From NCBI GenBank assembly GCA_021779435.1, contig JAJYAR010000148.1, forward strand, positions 1 through 6,800: 6,800 nt of DNA, in the 5' to 3' direction. The DNA is from a bacterium. GTDB taxonomy: Bacteria > Verrucomicrobiota > Verrucomicrobiae > JAJYAR01. The notes below the pieces were generated by a model, which was not told where the DNA came from, did no database searches, and was given only the letters and a program-made list of their open reading frames with translations. Shown piece by piece: positions 1 through 6,109 of the stretch (position 1 is its first letter; the number at the start of each line of letters is the position of its first letter). Made by a program: the position numbers and the translations under genes.

Positions 1-177
1 GTCGCCGCGCTCATCGTGGCGAGCGCGCTGGCCCGGCGGGAGAGCCGGGGCTTGCATTATTCGCGGGATTTTCCGCAGGCGGCGGGGAACCCGGCGCCGA
101 CCGTCCTCGCCCCCCGCGCGTCGCGGCGGGGACCCGCCTCCCCGGCGATTCCCCAGTCTCCTCGCGGGATGTGGTGA
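1..177 (+). CDS. nadB: L-aspartate oxidase, C-terminal end (partial)
   Basis: Frame 1 of the plus strand is open from the window edge to a TGA at 175-177 and encodes the last 58 residues of a protein that starts outside the window. It contains the segment ARRESRGLHYSRDFP at residues 11-25. This is the conserved C-terminal signature of L-aspartate oxidase and the related succinate dehydrogenase flavoproteins; the arginines of this segment lie in the C-terminal helical domain. In NadB the enzyme oxidises L-aspartate to iminoaspartate with FAD, the first step of de novo NAD synthesis in the cytoplasm. The short Pro/Ala/Arg-rich tail after the signature fits NadB better than SdhA, which has a longer C-terminal domain. 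The gene converges on trpC with only 15 bases between the two stop codons. The family is fairly sure; the choice of NadB over other flavoprotein paralogues is inferred from the tail. Confidence 0.8.
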   Translation, partial: VAALIVASALARRESRGLHYSRDFPQAAGNPAPTVLAPRASRRGPASPAIPQSPRGMW

Positions 178-186
178 TCCGGGTGC

Positions 187-204
187 GCGCCGCTACTGCG
201 GCGC
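187..204. terminator. Hairpin at the nadB/trpC convergent junction (candidate terminator)
   Basis: A perfect 7-bp inverted repeat, GCGCCGC-TACT-GCGGCGC, sits exactly over the trpC stop codon and 10 bases past the nadB stop. Its position between convergent genes suits a shared transcription end. No T-run follows on either strand, so it is not a typical intrinsic terminator, and such short GC palindromes can arise by chance in this base composition. Confidence 0.3.
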
Positions 205-996
205 ACTGCCGGCAAACAGGCGGGCCAATTCCGCCCCCGGCTCGGCTGCCCGCATGAAGGCTTCGCCGACCAGGAATGCGTCCACGCCGGCCTCGCGCAT
301 CCGGCGCACGTCGCCGGGGGCGAGGATTCCGCTTTCGGTGACCACCCGTCGACCCGCCTCGATCCCCGGCAGCAGGTCGATGGTCGTCTGCAGCGAAACC
401 GCGAAGCTGCGCAGGTTGCGGTTGTTGATCCCGAGCAGGGGCGTGCGCAACCGCTGCGCGCGATCGCATTCGCGGGCATCGTGCACCTCGACCAGCACGG
501 CCATTCCCAGCCCCGCCGCGCAGTCCTCCAGCGCCTGCAGCCGGGCGTCATCCAGGGCGGCGACGATCAGCAGGATGCAGTCCGCGCCGGCGGCCCGCGC
601 TTCGTAGACCTGGTATTCGTCGACCAGGAAGTCCTTGCGCAGCACCGGTAGATCGACGACGTTCCGCACCGCGTCGACATAGCCCAGGGCCCCCTGGAAA
701 AACTGCACGTCGGTCAGCACGGAAAGGCAGGCGGCGCCGTGCCGCGCATAACTGCCGGCGATGGCGGGCGGGTCGAACGGATCCCGCAGCACGCCCTTGG
801 ACGGGGACGCCTTCTTGATTTCCGCGATCACGCCCGCCCCCCCGGCGGCGATGCGGCGTTCGATCGCGCCGGCGAAGTCGCGCACGTCGCGCCGCGCTTC
901 GGCGCGGGCACGCAGCGCCGGCAGTGGCTCCGCGGTGCGCGCCGCGGCGATTTCTTGGGCCTTTACGGCGAGAATCTTTTGCAGGATGTCGGACAT
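193..996 (-). CDS. trpC: Indole-3-glycerol phosphate synthase
   Basis: This 267-residue single-domain (beta/alpha)8 enzyme closes the ring of 1-(2-carboxyphenylamino)-1-deoxyribulose 5-phosphate to give indole-3-glycerol phosphate, the fourth step from chorismate to tryptophan, in the cytoplasm. Visible motifs are [12 protein letters not shown] (residues 57-68, with E59 and K61 as expected catalytic residues), [11 protein letters not shown] (119-129, K121), LVEVHD (168-173, E170), GINNRNL (189-195, N191) and TESGI (220-224, S222). Their spacing matches the known active site, and the length is normal for the monofunctional form without a fused TrpF. The ATG start is supported by a strong GGAGGGGGAAA ribosome binding site and by the usual N-terminus [13 protein letters not shown]. 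It is the last gene of trpG-trpD-trpC, 49 bases after trpD, and is presumably co-transcribed with it. Confidence 0.97.
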   Translation of the reverse strand: MSDILQKILAVKAQEIAAARTAEPLPALRARAEARRDVRDFAGAIERRIAAGGAGVIAEIKKASPSKGVLRDPFDPPAIAGSYARHGAACLSVLTDVQFFQGALGYVDAVRNVVDLPVLRKDFLVDEYQVYEARAAGADCILLIVAALDDARLQALEDCAAGLGMAVLVEVHDARECDRAQRLRTPLLGINNRNLRSFAVSLQTTIDLLPGIEAGRRVVTESGILAPGDVRRMREAGVDAFLVGEAFMRAAEPGAELARLFAGSAPQ

Positions 997-1045
997 GTCG
1001 CGTTTCCCCCTCCCACGCTTGCAGGATGGGGGTGATGGTGGGTTG

Positions 1046-2080
1046 CTAGGGGGTCGCCAATTCCTGCGTCACGGCGACGAACGCATCGAGCTTTCTGCGC
1101 GCCGCTCCGCTTGCCACCGCGGCGCGGGCCTTCCCGATGCCTTCGGCGATCGAGGCCGCAGCGTCGGACGCATAGAGGGCCATGCCGGCATTGAGGGCGA
1201 CGATGTCCGCCGCCGGCCCCGGCACGCCGCCGATCGCGTCGAGCAGCATCGCGCGCGATTCGTCGGGATCGGCGACGCGCAGCCGGCGGCTCGACGCCAT
1301 CGGGATCCCGAAATCCTCGGGATGGATCTCGTATTCGCGCACCTCCCCGTCCTTGAGTTCGCCGACCATCGTCGCCGCACCCAGGGATACCTCGTCCATG
1401 CCGTCCCGCCCGTGCACGACGAGCACATGGCGGCTGCCCAGGCGCTGCAGCACGCGAACCTGGATGCCGACCAGGTCGGGATGGAACACGCCCATCACCT
1501 GGTTTTCTGCGCCGGCCGGGTTCGTGAGCGGCCCCAGGATGTTGAAGATGGTGCGTACGCCCAGTTCCTTGCGCACCGGCGCGGCATGGCGCATGGCGGC
1601 GTGATGGCCCGGAGCGAACATGAATCCGATGCCGGTGCGATCCAGGCACGTCGCCACCTGTTCCGGTGCGAGCGTGATCCGGGCGCCCAGCGATTCGAGC
1701 ACGTCGGCGCTGCCGGAACGCGAGGAAACGCTGCGGTTGCCATGCTTGGCGACGCGCGCGCCGGCGGCCGCGGCGACGAACATCGCGGCCGTGGAAATAT
1801 TGAAGGTATGGGCACCGTCGCCGCCGGTGCCCACGATGTCGACGAGACGGGTGCGGTCGGCGATCGGAACCGGAGTGGCGAACTCGCGCATGATCCGGGC
1901 CGCCGCGGCGATCTCCCCGACGGTTTCCTTCTTCACGCGCAGCCCGATGAGCAAGGCGGCGATCTGCACCGGCGTCAGTTCGCCGCGCATCAGCCGCCGC
2001 CACAGCGACAGCATCTCGTCGTGGAAGATTTCCCGGTGGTCGATGCAGCGGGCGATCGCTTCGCTGGGGGTGATGGACAC
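1046..2080 (-). CDS. trpD: Anthranilate phosphoribosyltransferase
   Basis: The enzyme joins anthranilate and phosphoribosyl pyrophosphate to make phosphoribosylanthranilate, the second committed step of tryptophan synthesis. Diagnostic motifs are [11 protein letters not shown] (about residues 84-94), which binds the pyrophosphate, [16 protein letters not shown] (about 110-125), GPLTNP, and HGRDGMDE near the middle of the protein. I chose the GTG at 2080 (344 residues, N-terminus [19 protein letters not shown]). A GGGAAGG ribosome binding site lies six bases before it, and homologues of this type begin this way. A longer frame of 350 residues could start at a TTG at 2098 that overlaps the trpG stop, but it has no matching ribosome binding site. 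The site lies directly after the trpG stop, so translation of the two genes is probably coupled. Confidence 0.96.
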   Translation of the reverse strand: MSITPSEAIARCIDHREIFHDEMLSLWRRLMRGELTPVQIAALLIGLRVKKETVGEIAAAARIMREFATPVPIADRTRLVDIVGTGGDGAHTFNISTAAMFVAAAAGARVAKHGNRSVSSRSGSADVLESLGARITLAPEQVATCLDRTGIGFMFAPGHHAAMRHAAPVRKELGVRTIFNILGPLTNPAGAENQVMGVFHPDLVGIQVRVLQRLGSRHVLVVHGRDGMDEVSLGAATMVGELKDGEVREYEIHPEDFGIPMASSRRLRVADPDESRAMLLDAIGGVPGPAADIVALNAGMALYASDAAASIAEGIGKARAAVASGAARRKLDAFVAVTQELATP

Positions 2081-2094
2081 GGTGCGCCTTCCCG

Positions 2095-2661
2095 TCAATG
2101 CTGGGTCAGGAAATTGCGCAGCATTGCATGCCCATGTTCGGTCGCGATCGATTCCGGGTGGAACTGCACGCCTTCGACCGCGAGCGTCTTGTGCCGCAAC
2201 CCCATGATCTCGCCGTCAGCCGTCCAGGCCGTGACCTCCAGGCACTCGGGCAGACTCTCCCGCTGCACGGCGAGCGAGTGATACCGGGTGGCGATGAGGT
2301 GCTGGGGCAGTCCGGCAAAGACGCCTCGGCCGGTGTGGTCGATGGGCGAGGTCTTGCCGTGCATGAGTTCCTTCGCGCGCACCACCTTGCCGCCGTAGGC
2401 CTGGCCGATCGCCTGGTGTCCCAGGCAGACGCCGAGCAACGGAATCCGTCCGCCGAACTGCTCGATCACTCCCAGCGTGACGCCCGCTTCGTTGGGTGTG
2501 CAGGGGCCGGGCGAAAGGCAGATGCGGTCGGGGGCGAGCGCCTCGATCTGGTCGAGCGAGATTTCGTCGTTGCGATATACGCGCACGTCCTCGCCCAGTT
2601 CCCCGAAGTACTGCACGAGGTTGTAGGTGAAGCTGTCGTAGTTGTCGATCATCAGGAGCAT
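2095..2661 (-). CDS. trpG: Anthranilate synthase component II (glutamine amidotransferase)
   Basis: This 188-residue class I glutamine amidotransferase supplies ammonia from glutamine to TrpE, which converts chorismate to anthranilate. Such proteins are often shared with para-aminobenzoate synthase (PabA role). Visible features are the N-terminal [20 protein letters not shown] (residues 4-23), the oxyanion segment [12 protein letters not shown] (49-60), the nucleophile loop [10 protein letters not shown] with C79, and the VQFHPES segment that supplies H168 and E170 of the triad. All catalytic residues are present and the length is typical. The ATG start matches the usual N-terminus; the ribosome binding site is modest (TAGG about nine bases upstream). 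It heads trpG-trpD-trpC. The usual partner trpE is not in the 4.1 kb upstream, so the synthase complex depends on a trpE located elsewhere. Confidence 0.96.
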   Translation of the reverse strand: MLLMIDNYDSFTYNLVQYFGELGEDVRVYRNDEISLDQIEALAPDRICLSPGPCTPNEAGVTLGVIEQFGGRIPLLGVCLGHQAIGQAYGGKVVRAKELMHGKTSPIDHTGRGVFAGLPQHLIATRYHSLAVQRESLPECLEVTAWTADGEIMGLRHKTLAVEGVQFHPESIATEHGHAMLRNFLTQH

Positions 2662-2692
2662 AATTTTGCCTAGCGCATTGATAAAAATCGAT

Positions 2693-2722
2693 TTTCTAAA
2701 AGATGGCGATGCGGAATGTCGA
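2693..2722 (-). promoter_or_regulatory. Candidate sigma-70 promoter for trpGDC
   Basis: Read on the minus strand, TCGACA (2722-2717, five of six to TTGACA) is followed after 18 bases by TAGAAA (2698-2693, four of six to TATAAT), about 32 bases before the trpG start. The AAAATCGATTTT palindrome overlaps the -10 box and could be an operator. The spacing is one base longer than ideal and the -10 box is weak, so this is a suggestion only. Confidence 0.3.
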
Positions 2723-2725
2723 TTT

Positions 2726-2745
2726 TTACCACCAAATTACCACCA
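2726..2745. repeat. Tandem 9-bp repeat TTACCACCA, 11-bp period
   Basis: Two exact copies of TTACCACCA lie 11 bases apart, one helical turn, just upstream of the candidate trpG -35 box. That position suits a binding site for an activator or repressor dimer. No known operator is recognised. Confidence 0.4.
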
Positions 2746-2872
2746 TTTTCGGTTGCTCCGATGATTGGTGCCCCATGCGTTGCCGCCGAGAATTGCTAGG
2801 CGCTGTGATTTGCGATTATCTCCCATTGGGATCCGGTCACGGCTTGGAGTATTGCGATCCCTGTTCCTTTCC

Positions 2873-3395
2873 TTATTGCAGTGCGCGGCAGTTCCCCCAT
2901 GAGCATCGAATGGAGAGTACGTCTCCATTTGAGCACCCAACGCTGTATGTCTCGAATCCCGGCCCCTTCGCGTTAAGTACGGCTCGTGGTTGGGCACTAC
3001 AACCGTGGCTTTTTGCGAAGTTCTCTGCTTGGAAGGTGTCCTCTCCTTCTGCGGTGCCGTTCAACTGAGCCCCCGCGGGCTGGGATGAACCCGCCGCGTT
3101 GGCCGCCGCAGACGCTTGTGTCGCATTCCAGCAGCCTTTTTCGGTCATTACTTTTCCAACAGCGTCCTGGGCACCTCTGTTGCGCGCCAAATCCGCTGCT
3201 TCGCTGCCATCGCCGTTCCCGGCCATCCAGAGAAAAGCCTGAACGTAGTTATCTTTGATCCGGTCCTTTTGGGCGGCGACGAGTTGCGGTTCTTGTTCCC
3301 TAAGCGTCGCCATTTCAGTTTTGAGTTGGTTGCAAGTTGCATTCTCATATTGCAACGTAGAGGTGTAGGCCGGTGTAATGTTTTCTGGTGATGTT
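2873..3395 (-). pseudogene. Lipoprotein gene, 3' part, cut off by the IS256 element
   Basis: This stretch carries codons 22-195 of a 195-residue lipoprotein gene whose first 65 bases lie beyond the IS at 4908-4844. Joining 4908-4844 to 3395-2873 gives 588 bases, exactly 196 codons with the TAA stop and no frameshift. The mature part begins with a Pro/Tyr segment (PAYTSTLQYENATC), then a charged, probably helical stretch (roughly residues 43-75), a polar Ala/Gly/Ser linker around 118-140, and a C-terminal region with four cysteines (SHGC, VGC, IRC, GNC) rich in short beta-like segments. The pattern resembles small uncharacterised proteobacterial lipoproteins; no function can be given. A TTG at 3355 could start a 160-residue remnant, but it has no ribosome binding site and no signal peptide. 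The part is therefore probably not made, or not exported. Its base composition is lower in GC than the trp genes. Confidence 0.85.
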
Positions 3396-3403
3396 CCTAG
3401 GTT
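3396..3403. repeat. Target site duplication, left copy (CCTAGGTT)
   Basis: CCTAGGTT abuts the left inverted repeat and is repeated exactly at 4844-4851 beside the right inverted repeat. Eight-base duplications are typical of the IS256 family. The core CCTAGG is palindromic. On the minus strand it covers codons 20-22 of the interrupted lipoprotein gene. Confidence 0.93.
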
Positions 3404-3428
3404 GGCGATGTCCCACTCGCTGTTGAAC
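3404..3428. repeat. IS256-family left terminal inverted repeat
   Basis: The 25 bases read GGCGATGTCCC, six unmatched bases, then TGTTGAAC. Compared with the reverse complement of the right end, the outer 11 bases match at 10 and the inner 8 match fully; the six between do not match. The total is 18 of 25. Confidence 0.92.
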
Positions 3429-3457
3429 GGGACGGACAGTAACTCCGGGAAGCGATC

Positions 3458-4735
3458 CTACGCGACCTTTTTCTGAACGGCAACACTGGGTTGAGAATGG
3501 GCTTGCAAGGCATGAATGAGTTTTGGCATGTCCCGGTAGCCGCGCAGTGCGCGGAAGCGCTGCGATGCGTCGCAAAGCGCGCTGGCAACCCAGCGGCGCA
3601 GCATCGAGCCGTCGCGCCAGCGTTTCACGTTCCGCGTGTAGCGGGCAATCGAGCCGTTGAGGTTCTCGATCGGGTTGGTCGTCCGCAGCGTCAAGTAGAG
3701 TGCGCCGCCGATCCCGAGGCTTTGCACGGTCAGCGTCTCGTCCAATCCTTCGCGCAGGCTGGCGGCGGCGCTCGGATGTTCGCGCTCCATACGCGCGGCC
3801 AGGCGTTCGAGCTGCCGGCGGGCGAGCTTGGCGTCGCTGCTGTTCCAGGCGTCGCGCATGGCGCGATTGGTTCCGGCGTGCAGGGTTTCGGGCAGGTGTT
3901 CCAGGACGTTGCGCCGCTTGTGCTCTTGGCAGCGCTGGATGAACGCGCTCTGTCCAAAGGTATCGAGAATTCCCCGGCGCAGCGCCTTGCCGCCGTCGAC
4001 CACCCACAGGCGGGGACGGTCGGCGTCGAGACCGCGCTCGATCAGGTCGGAGAGCATCGCTCGGACCACCTGCGTCTTCTCGGTGCTGCCCTCGCGAAGT
4101 CCCAGGACGTGCTTCTTGCCTCTGGCATCGATGCCCAGCACCACCAGCACGACGCGCTCGGCGAAGTAGATGCCGTCGATCATCATGGCCGGGAAATCGA
4201 TTCCGGCAAGCGAACGGGTGAGCCACTGCTCGACCTGTTCGGCGCTCAACTCCACGAACCGGCGCGACACGGCGCTCTTGGACACGGAGCGTTCCCGCTC
4301 CTTGGCGGGCAGCGGATCGAGCGTTCCCCGGTAGCGGCGCGTCGTCACTCCGGCGGCGATCGATTGCATCGTGGCTCGGTTCAGCGGATCGGCGCCGGCT
4401 GCCCAGGTGAAGGTCGGCAGCGCAAGTTCTCCGTCTTCGATTCCGCGGACGCGGGGCCGTTGCACGGCGATGCGCCTGCCGCCCAGCACAACGCTGCTGG
4501 CGGTGTGCCCGCCCCGGTAGGCGCGGCGTTGCGCATCCGGCCGCCCCTTGGCTCCGCAGAGCCTCTCCCGGTCCGCTTCCATCATCGCCGACAGCGTCGC
4601 TTTGCCCGCTTCGACGCACAGCCCGAAAAACGCTTCCTGGACATCCCGCAACACCCCATACAGCGGAACCGACAACTGCACCTGGACTTCGTTGGCGGCG
4701 TCGTTCGCCGCGGCCTTCTTCGTGCGAAACTTCAT
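3458..4735 (-). CDS. IS256-family transposase
   Basis: This 425-residue DDE transposase cuts and rejoins the ends of its own element. The catalytic residues are visible as MIDGIYF (D187), VVDGGKAL (D247) and TNPIENLNG (E357). The CxxH motif (C269, H272) between the second D and the E is typical of IS256/Mutator transposases, as is the run of basic residues after E357 (YTRNVKRW). The N-terminal part (about 1-150) would bind the inverted repeats. I start it at the ATG at 4735 because AAGGAGT lies seven bases before it. An upstream GTG at 4777 gives 439 residues but sits in the loop of a hairpin and lacks a ribosome binding site. The gene ends 54 bases inside the left end and has no frameshift or missing active-site residue, so the product should be functional. 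Its ribosome binding site lies in an inverted repeat that may limit translation. Confidence 0.96.
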   Translation of the reverse strand: MKFRTKKAAANDAANEVQVQLSVPLYGVLRDVQEAFFGLCVEAGKATLSAMMEADRERLCGAKGRPDAQRRAYRGGHTASSVVLGGRRIAVQRPRVRGIEDGELALPTFTWAAGADPLNRATMQSIAAGVTTRRYRGTLDPLPAKERERSVSKSAVSRRFVELSAEQVEQWLTRSLAGIDFPAMMIDGIYFAERVVLVVLGIDARGKKHVLGLREGSTEKTQVVRAMLSDLIERGLDADRPRLWVVDGGKALRRGILDTFGQSAFIQRCQEHKRRNVLEHLPETLHAGTNRAMRDAWNSSDAKLARRQLERLAARMEREHPSAAASLREGLDETLTVQSLGIGGALYLTLRTTNPIENLNGSIARYTRNVKRWRDGSMLRRWVASALCDASQRFRALRGYRDMPKLIHALQAHSQPSVAVQKKVA

Positions 4736-4738
4736 CTC

Positions 4739-4798
4739 GGTGACTCCTTTCTTTGCTTGGCAGCGCCTGCATATCACATGCAGGCGAAAGGAGTTACC
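4739..4798 (-). promoter_or_regulatory. Nested hairpin burying the transposase ribosome binding site
   Basis: On the transposase-sense strand, GGTAACTCCTTT (4798-4787) can pair at 11 of 12 positions with AAAGGAGTCACC (4750-4739), which contains the Shine-Dalgarno AAGGAG. Directly inside, CGCCTGCAT (4786-4778) and ATGCAGGCG (4772-4764) form a perfect 9-bp stem with a 5-base loop. A 13-base bulge lies on the 3' side. A transcript entering from outside the element would carry both arms and hide the ribosome binding site; one starting inside past the first arm would not. This parallels the protection from external transcription known in IS10 and IS50. The pairing is seen directly; the function is inferred. 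Confidence 0.65.
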
Positions 4799-4818
4799 GC
4801 CTTCCCTCTACAGATTCA

Positions 4819-4843
4819 GTTCAACAATTTCCGGGACATCACC
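4819..4843. repeat. IS256-family right terminal inverted repeat
   Basis: Read inward on the minus strand, these 25 bases are GGTGATGTCCC, six unmatched bases, then TGTTGAAC, pairing with 3404-3428 at 18 of 25 positions. They mark the transposase-proximal end. Confidence 0.92.
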
Positions 4844-4851
4844 CCTAGGTT
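4844..4851. repeat. Target site duplication, right copy (CCTAGGTT)
   Basis: This is the exact second copy of the 8 bases at 3396-3403, immediately outside the right inverted repeat. Collapsing the two copies restores the lipoprotein reading frame. Confidence 0.93.
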
Positions 4852-4957
4852 TGCGCACCCCGTCACCATCATGCTCAATAGCACCGTTGCAAGAAGACGA
4901 GTTTTCATGTTTTCGTATCTCCCCCAAAAACTGACAAAAGTTTGGCGTGTAATCCAG

Positions 4958-5410
4958 CTAATTGCCGGAAGAGTTGTTCGTGCTGATAGTGCGTTCCTCC
5001 CCCATTACCACCCTGATGGCCTGAGGGTAGTCATATCCGCTTCCTCCAGCGCTGTCGATCGCGACGCCAATAATTCCACCCGCAAAGACATTTCCGATAA
5101 CGGTCCCCTCCATGTGCGAAACAACATTCACCGTTCCGAGTTCGTAGCCATTCATGCTGCACTCGATTTTCATGTCGCCATATGAACGGTGAACCACCGC
5201 TGTGCCGGGACTGGTTACAGCCCACCTCCCCTTATCGTTTGTGATGGTGCAGATTGCCCCCCCAATCTCGGCACCACTGTGGTCAAACGTCCGGATCGTT
5301 ACGGTCTGGGTCGATTTGCCAAGATCTGTGGCACAGCCGGAGCACAGCAGCGCCGCCGCGATTGCCGCGAGGGTGATAGTCGGAGCTGCTGTTGGGCGCA
5401 AGAAAGACAT
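4958..5410 (-). CDS. Uncharacterised lipoprotein, 150 residues
   Basis: The N-terminus is a type II signal peptide: a hydrophobic stretch at about 11-23, then LLCSGCA with C26 as the likely lipidated cysteine. The -3 residue is cysteine rather than the usual leucine, so the lipobox is slightly atypical. The mature part has a beta-rich segment with VTIRTFDHSGAEIGGAICTITNDKGRW (about 37-63), two further cysteines (C54, C84) that could form a disulfide, and a glycine-rich stretch (about 104-125, GTVIGNVFAGGIIGVAID) followed by YDYPQAIRVVM. Short lipoproteins with this CTITNDKG-like module are common and uncharacterised in proteobacteria. It probably sits on the inner face of the outer membrane. 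The ribosome binding site is poor. It lies between the barrel protein gene (81 bases upstream) and the broken lipoprotein gene (49 bases downstream), all in one direction, so an envelope operon is likely. No function is assigned. Confidence 0.87.
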   Translation of the reverse strand: MSFLRPTAAPTITLAAIAAALLCSGCATDLGKSTQTVTIRTFDHSGAEIGGAICTITNDKGRWAVTSPGTAVVHRSYGDMKIECSMNGYELGTVNVVSHMEGTVIGNVFAGGIIGVAIDSAGGSGYDYPQAIRVVMGEERTISTNNSSGN

Positions 5411-5443
5411 TTCGGGAGCGGCTATCAGGCGGTTCTACTTATA

Positions 5444-5475
5444 GCGATGGCGCAGAATGCGCCCTGCGCCATCGC
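5444..5475. terminator. Perfect 12-bp hairpin downstream of the barrel-protein gene
   Basis: GCGATGGCGCAG (5444-5455) and CTGCGCCATCGC (5464-5475) are exact reverse complements with an 8-base loop. The structure lies in the 81-base gap between the outer-membrane protein gene and the lipoprotein gene, 16 bases after the former's stop. Neither side has a clear T-run, so it may be an attenuating or RNA-stabilising hairpin, or a repeat element, rather than a full terminator. Confidence 0.5.
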
Positions 5476-5491
5476 ACAGCGGATTCCATGG

Positions 5492-6109
5492 TCAAAACGA
5501 ATAGGTCAACCCCATAGTAAGCGACGAGAGATTGGTTGTTCCCGTCGTTGAGGCATCGCCAACTTTTCCATAGTAATCGAACATAAGGCGCGCCGCGATC
5601 TTTCCGATGTCATACTGAAATCCAATTCCCGGGACGCCCGTCCGGCTCTGCGCGCTTGCTGAGCTGGTAAGGCCCAGGGCGCTCGCGGAGTCTTTGAGCG
5701 TCGTGATCCCGAGGCCGAGGCGTCCGAGCACCGAGAAGTGCTGTGCAACGGGCTGCGTCCAGACGAGCGCGAACTCGTAGGCGGTCGGGTATGCATACGC
5801 CGAAACCGGAACGCCGTTGATTGTGGCGTTGGCGTGCGGTTTTCCGAAATCCATGTAGCTCAGTTCCGCTCCCAGATGGGAGTCGAATTGGTATCCGATC
5901 AGGCCGCCGATCGCCCGCGCCGTATTGGTGCAGTTGAACGAACTCATCGTGTACCCGAGGGACTGGACGTCCTGGGAAACGCTCTGGCAGGCGTTGGAGA
6001 GCCTCGTCTGCCCGGCGTTGATCCCGATGTAGAAATCCCCGGGTTGGGCCGCGTAGCAGCCAGTGGCGGTCGCGGTAAGAACAGCAAATGCGGCAACGCG
6101 AAACTTCAT
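5492..6109 (-). CDS. OmpA-like outer-membrane beta-barrel protein
   Basis: The 205-residue product has a Sec signal peptide with probable cleavage after Ala20 or Ala21 (CYA-AQPGDFY). It then shows alternating hydrophobic beta strands starting with DFYIGINAGQT and ending in the C-terminal LTMGLTYSF, where the last phenylalanine is the usual BAM recognition residue. Length and strand pattern suit an 8-strand OmpA-type barrel without a periplasmic domain. C41 and C60 lie in the first long loop and may form a disulfide. GAELSYMDFGK and LGRLGLGI are typical strand segments. A weak lipobox reading (TATGC at 14-18) is possible but lacks the usual leucine. The ATG start follows GAGAGGGG. The gene is divergent from the XRE regulator gene and upstream of two lipoprotein genes, which suggests a shared envelope role. 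Ligand or function is unknown. Confidence 0.88.
   Translation of the reverse strand: MKFRVAAFAVLTATATGCYAAQPGDFYIGINAGQTRLSNACQSVSQDVQSLGYTMSSFNCTNTARAIGGLIGYQFDSHLGAELSYMDFGKPHANATINGVPVSAYAYPTAYEFALVWTQPVAQHFSVLGRLGLGITTLKDSASALGLTSSASAQSRTGVPGIGFQYDIGKIAARLMFDYYGKVGDASTTGTTNLSSLTMGLTYSF

Larger units (their letters stand above)
2662..2872. other. Intergenic region upstream of trpG, no gene seen
   Basis: These 211 bases between trpG and the broken lipoprotein gene hold no convincing gene. The half nearest trpG is AT-rich. It contains a perfect 12-bp palindrome AAAATCGATTTT (2684-2695), an inverted pair AAAAATCGA/TCGATTTTT (2683-2691 and 2719-2727) and a tandem TTACCACCA (2726-2734 and 2737-2745). 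These mark it as the likely promoter and leader region of the trp genes. I found no leader peptide with tandem Trp codons and no attenuator hairpin with a T-run. Confidence 0.6.
3404..4843 (-). mobile_element. Complete IS256-family insertion sequence, 1,440 bp
   Basis: The element is bounded by 25-bp imperfect inverted repeats and flanked by an exact 8-bp duplication, so both ends are fixed to the base. It encodes one full-length DDE transposase of the IS256/Mutator type on the minus strand, the same direction as its host gene and the trp operon. Length, repeat size and duplication size all fit the family. Its GC-rich composition resembles the trp genes rather than the less GC-rich lipoprotein genes around it. 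The intact transposase and unmutated target copies suggest a fairly recent, possibly still mobile insertion. I cannot assign a named IS without a database comparison. Confidence 0.95.
4816..4908 (-). pseudogene. Lipoprotein gene, 5' fragment with signal peptide, running into the IS
   Basis: An ATG at 4908, ten bases after GGGGGAG, opens a type II signal peptide: MKTR, a hydrophobic stretch LLATVLLSMM, and the lipobox VTGC with C18 as the lipidated residue. After codon 22 the frame crosses at 4843 into the insertion sequence, gains eight IS-derived residues and stops at a TGA at 4818-4816, giving 30 residues in all. Only 4908-4844 belongs to the original gene; the rest lies at 3395-2873. The interrupted gene began 49 bases after the stop of the neighbouring lipoprotein gene and was probably its operon partner. 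The fragment keeps its promoter side and ribosome binding site, so a short processed lipopeptide may still be made. Confidence 0.85.

Noticed and set aside
761..2281. Long plus-strand open frame (506 codons) across trpC, trpD and trpG
   Set aside because: It is antisense to three clear trp genes, has no recognisable domain and has the Arg/His/Asp-rich make-up of a GC-rich shadow frame.
2815..2840. Possible terminator hairpin around TCCCATTGGGA after the lipoprotein gene
   Set aside because: The 5-bp arms are separated by a single base, which cannot form a loop, and no T-run follows.
2737..2997. Minus-strand 86-codon frame overlapping the 3' end of the lipoprotein gene
   Set aside because: It overlaps the lipoprotein frame, has no ribosome binding site or family likeness, and its C-terminus falls in the repeat-rich intergenic DNA.
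3345..4772. Minus-strand 475-codon frame over the IS in another phase
   Set aside because: It shares the transposase region out of frame, with a low-complexity Arg/Ala-rich translation. The true frame has the DDE residues and a strong ribosome binding site.
3491..5185. Plus-strand open frame of 564 codons across the IS and beyond
   Set aside because: It is antisense to the transposase and crosses the IS boundary, target repeat and two lipoprotein genes, so it cannot be one ancestral gene.
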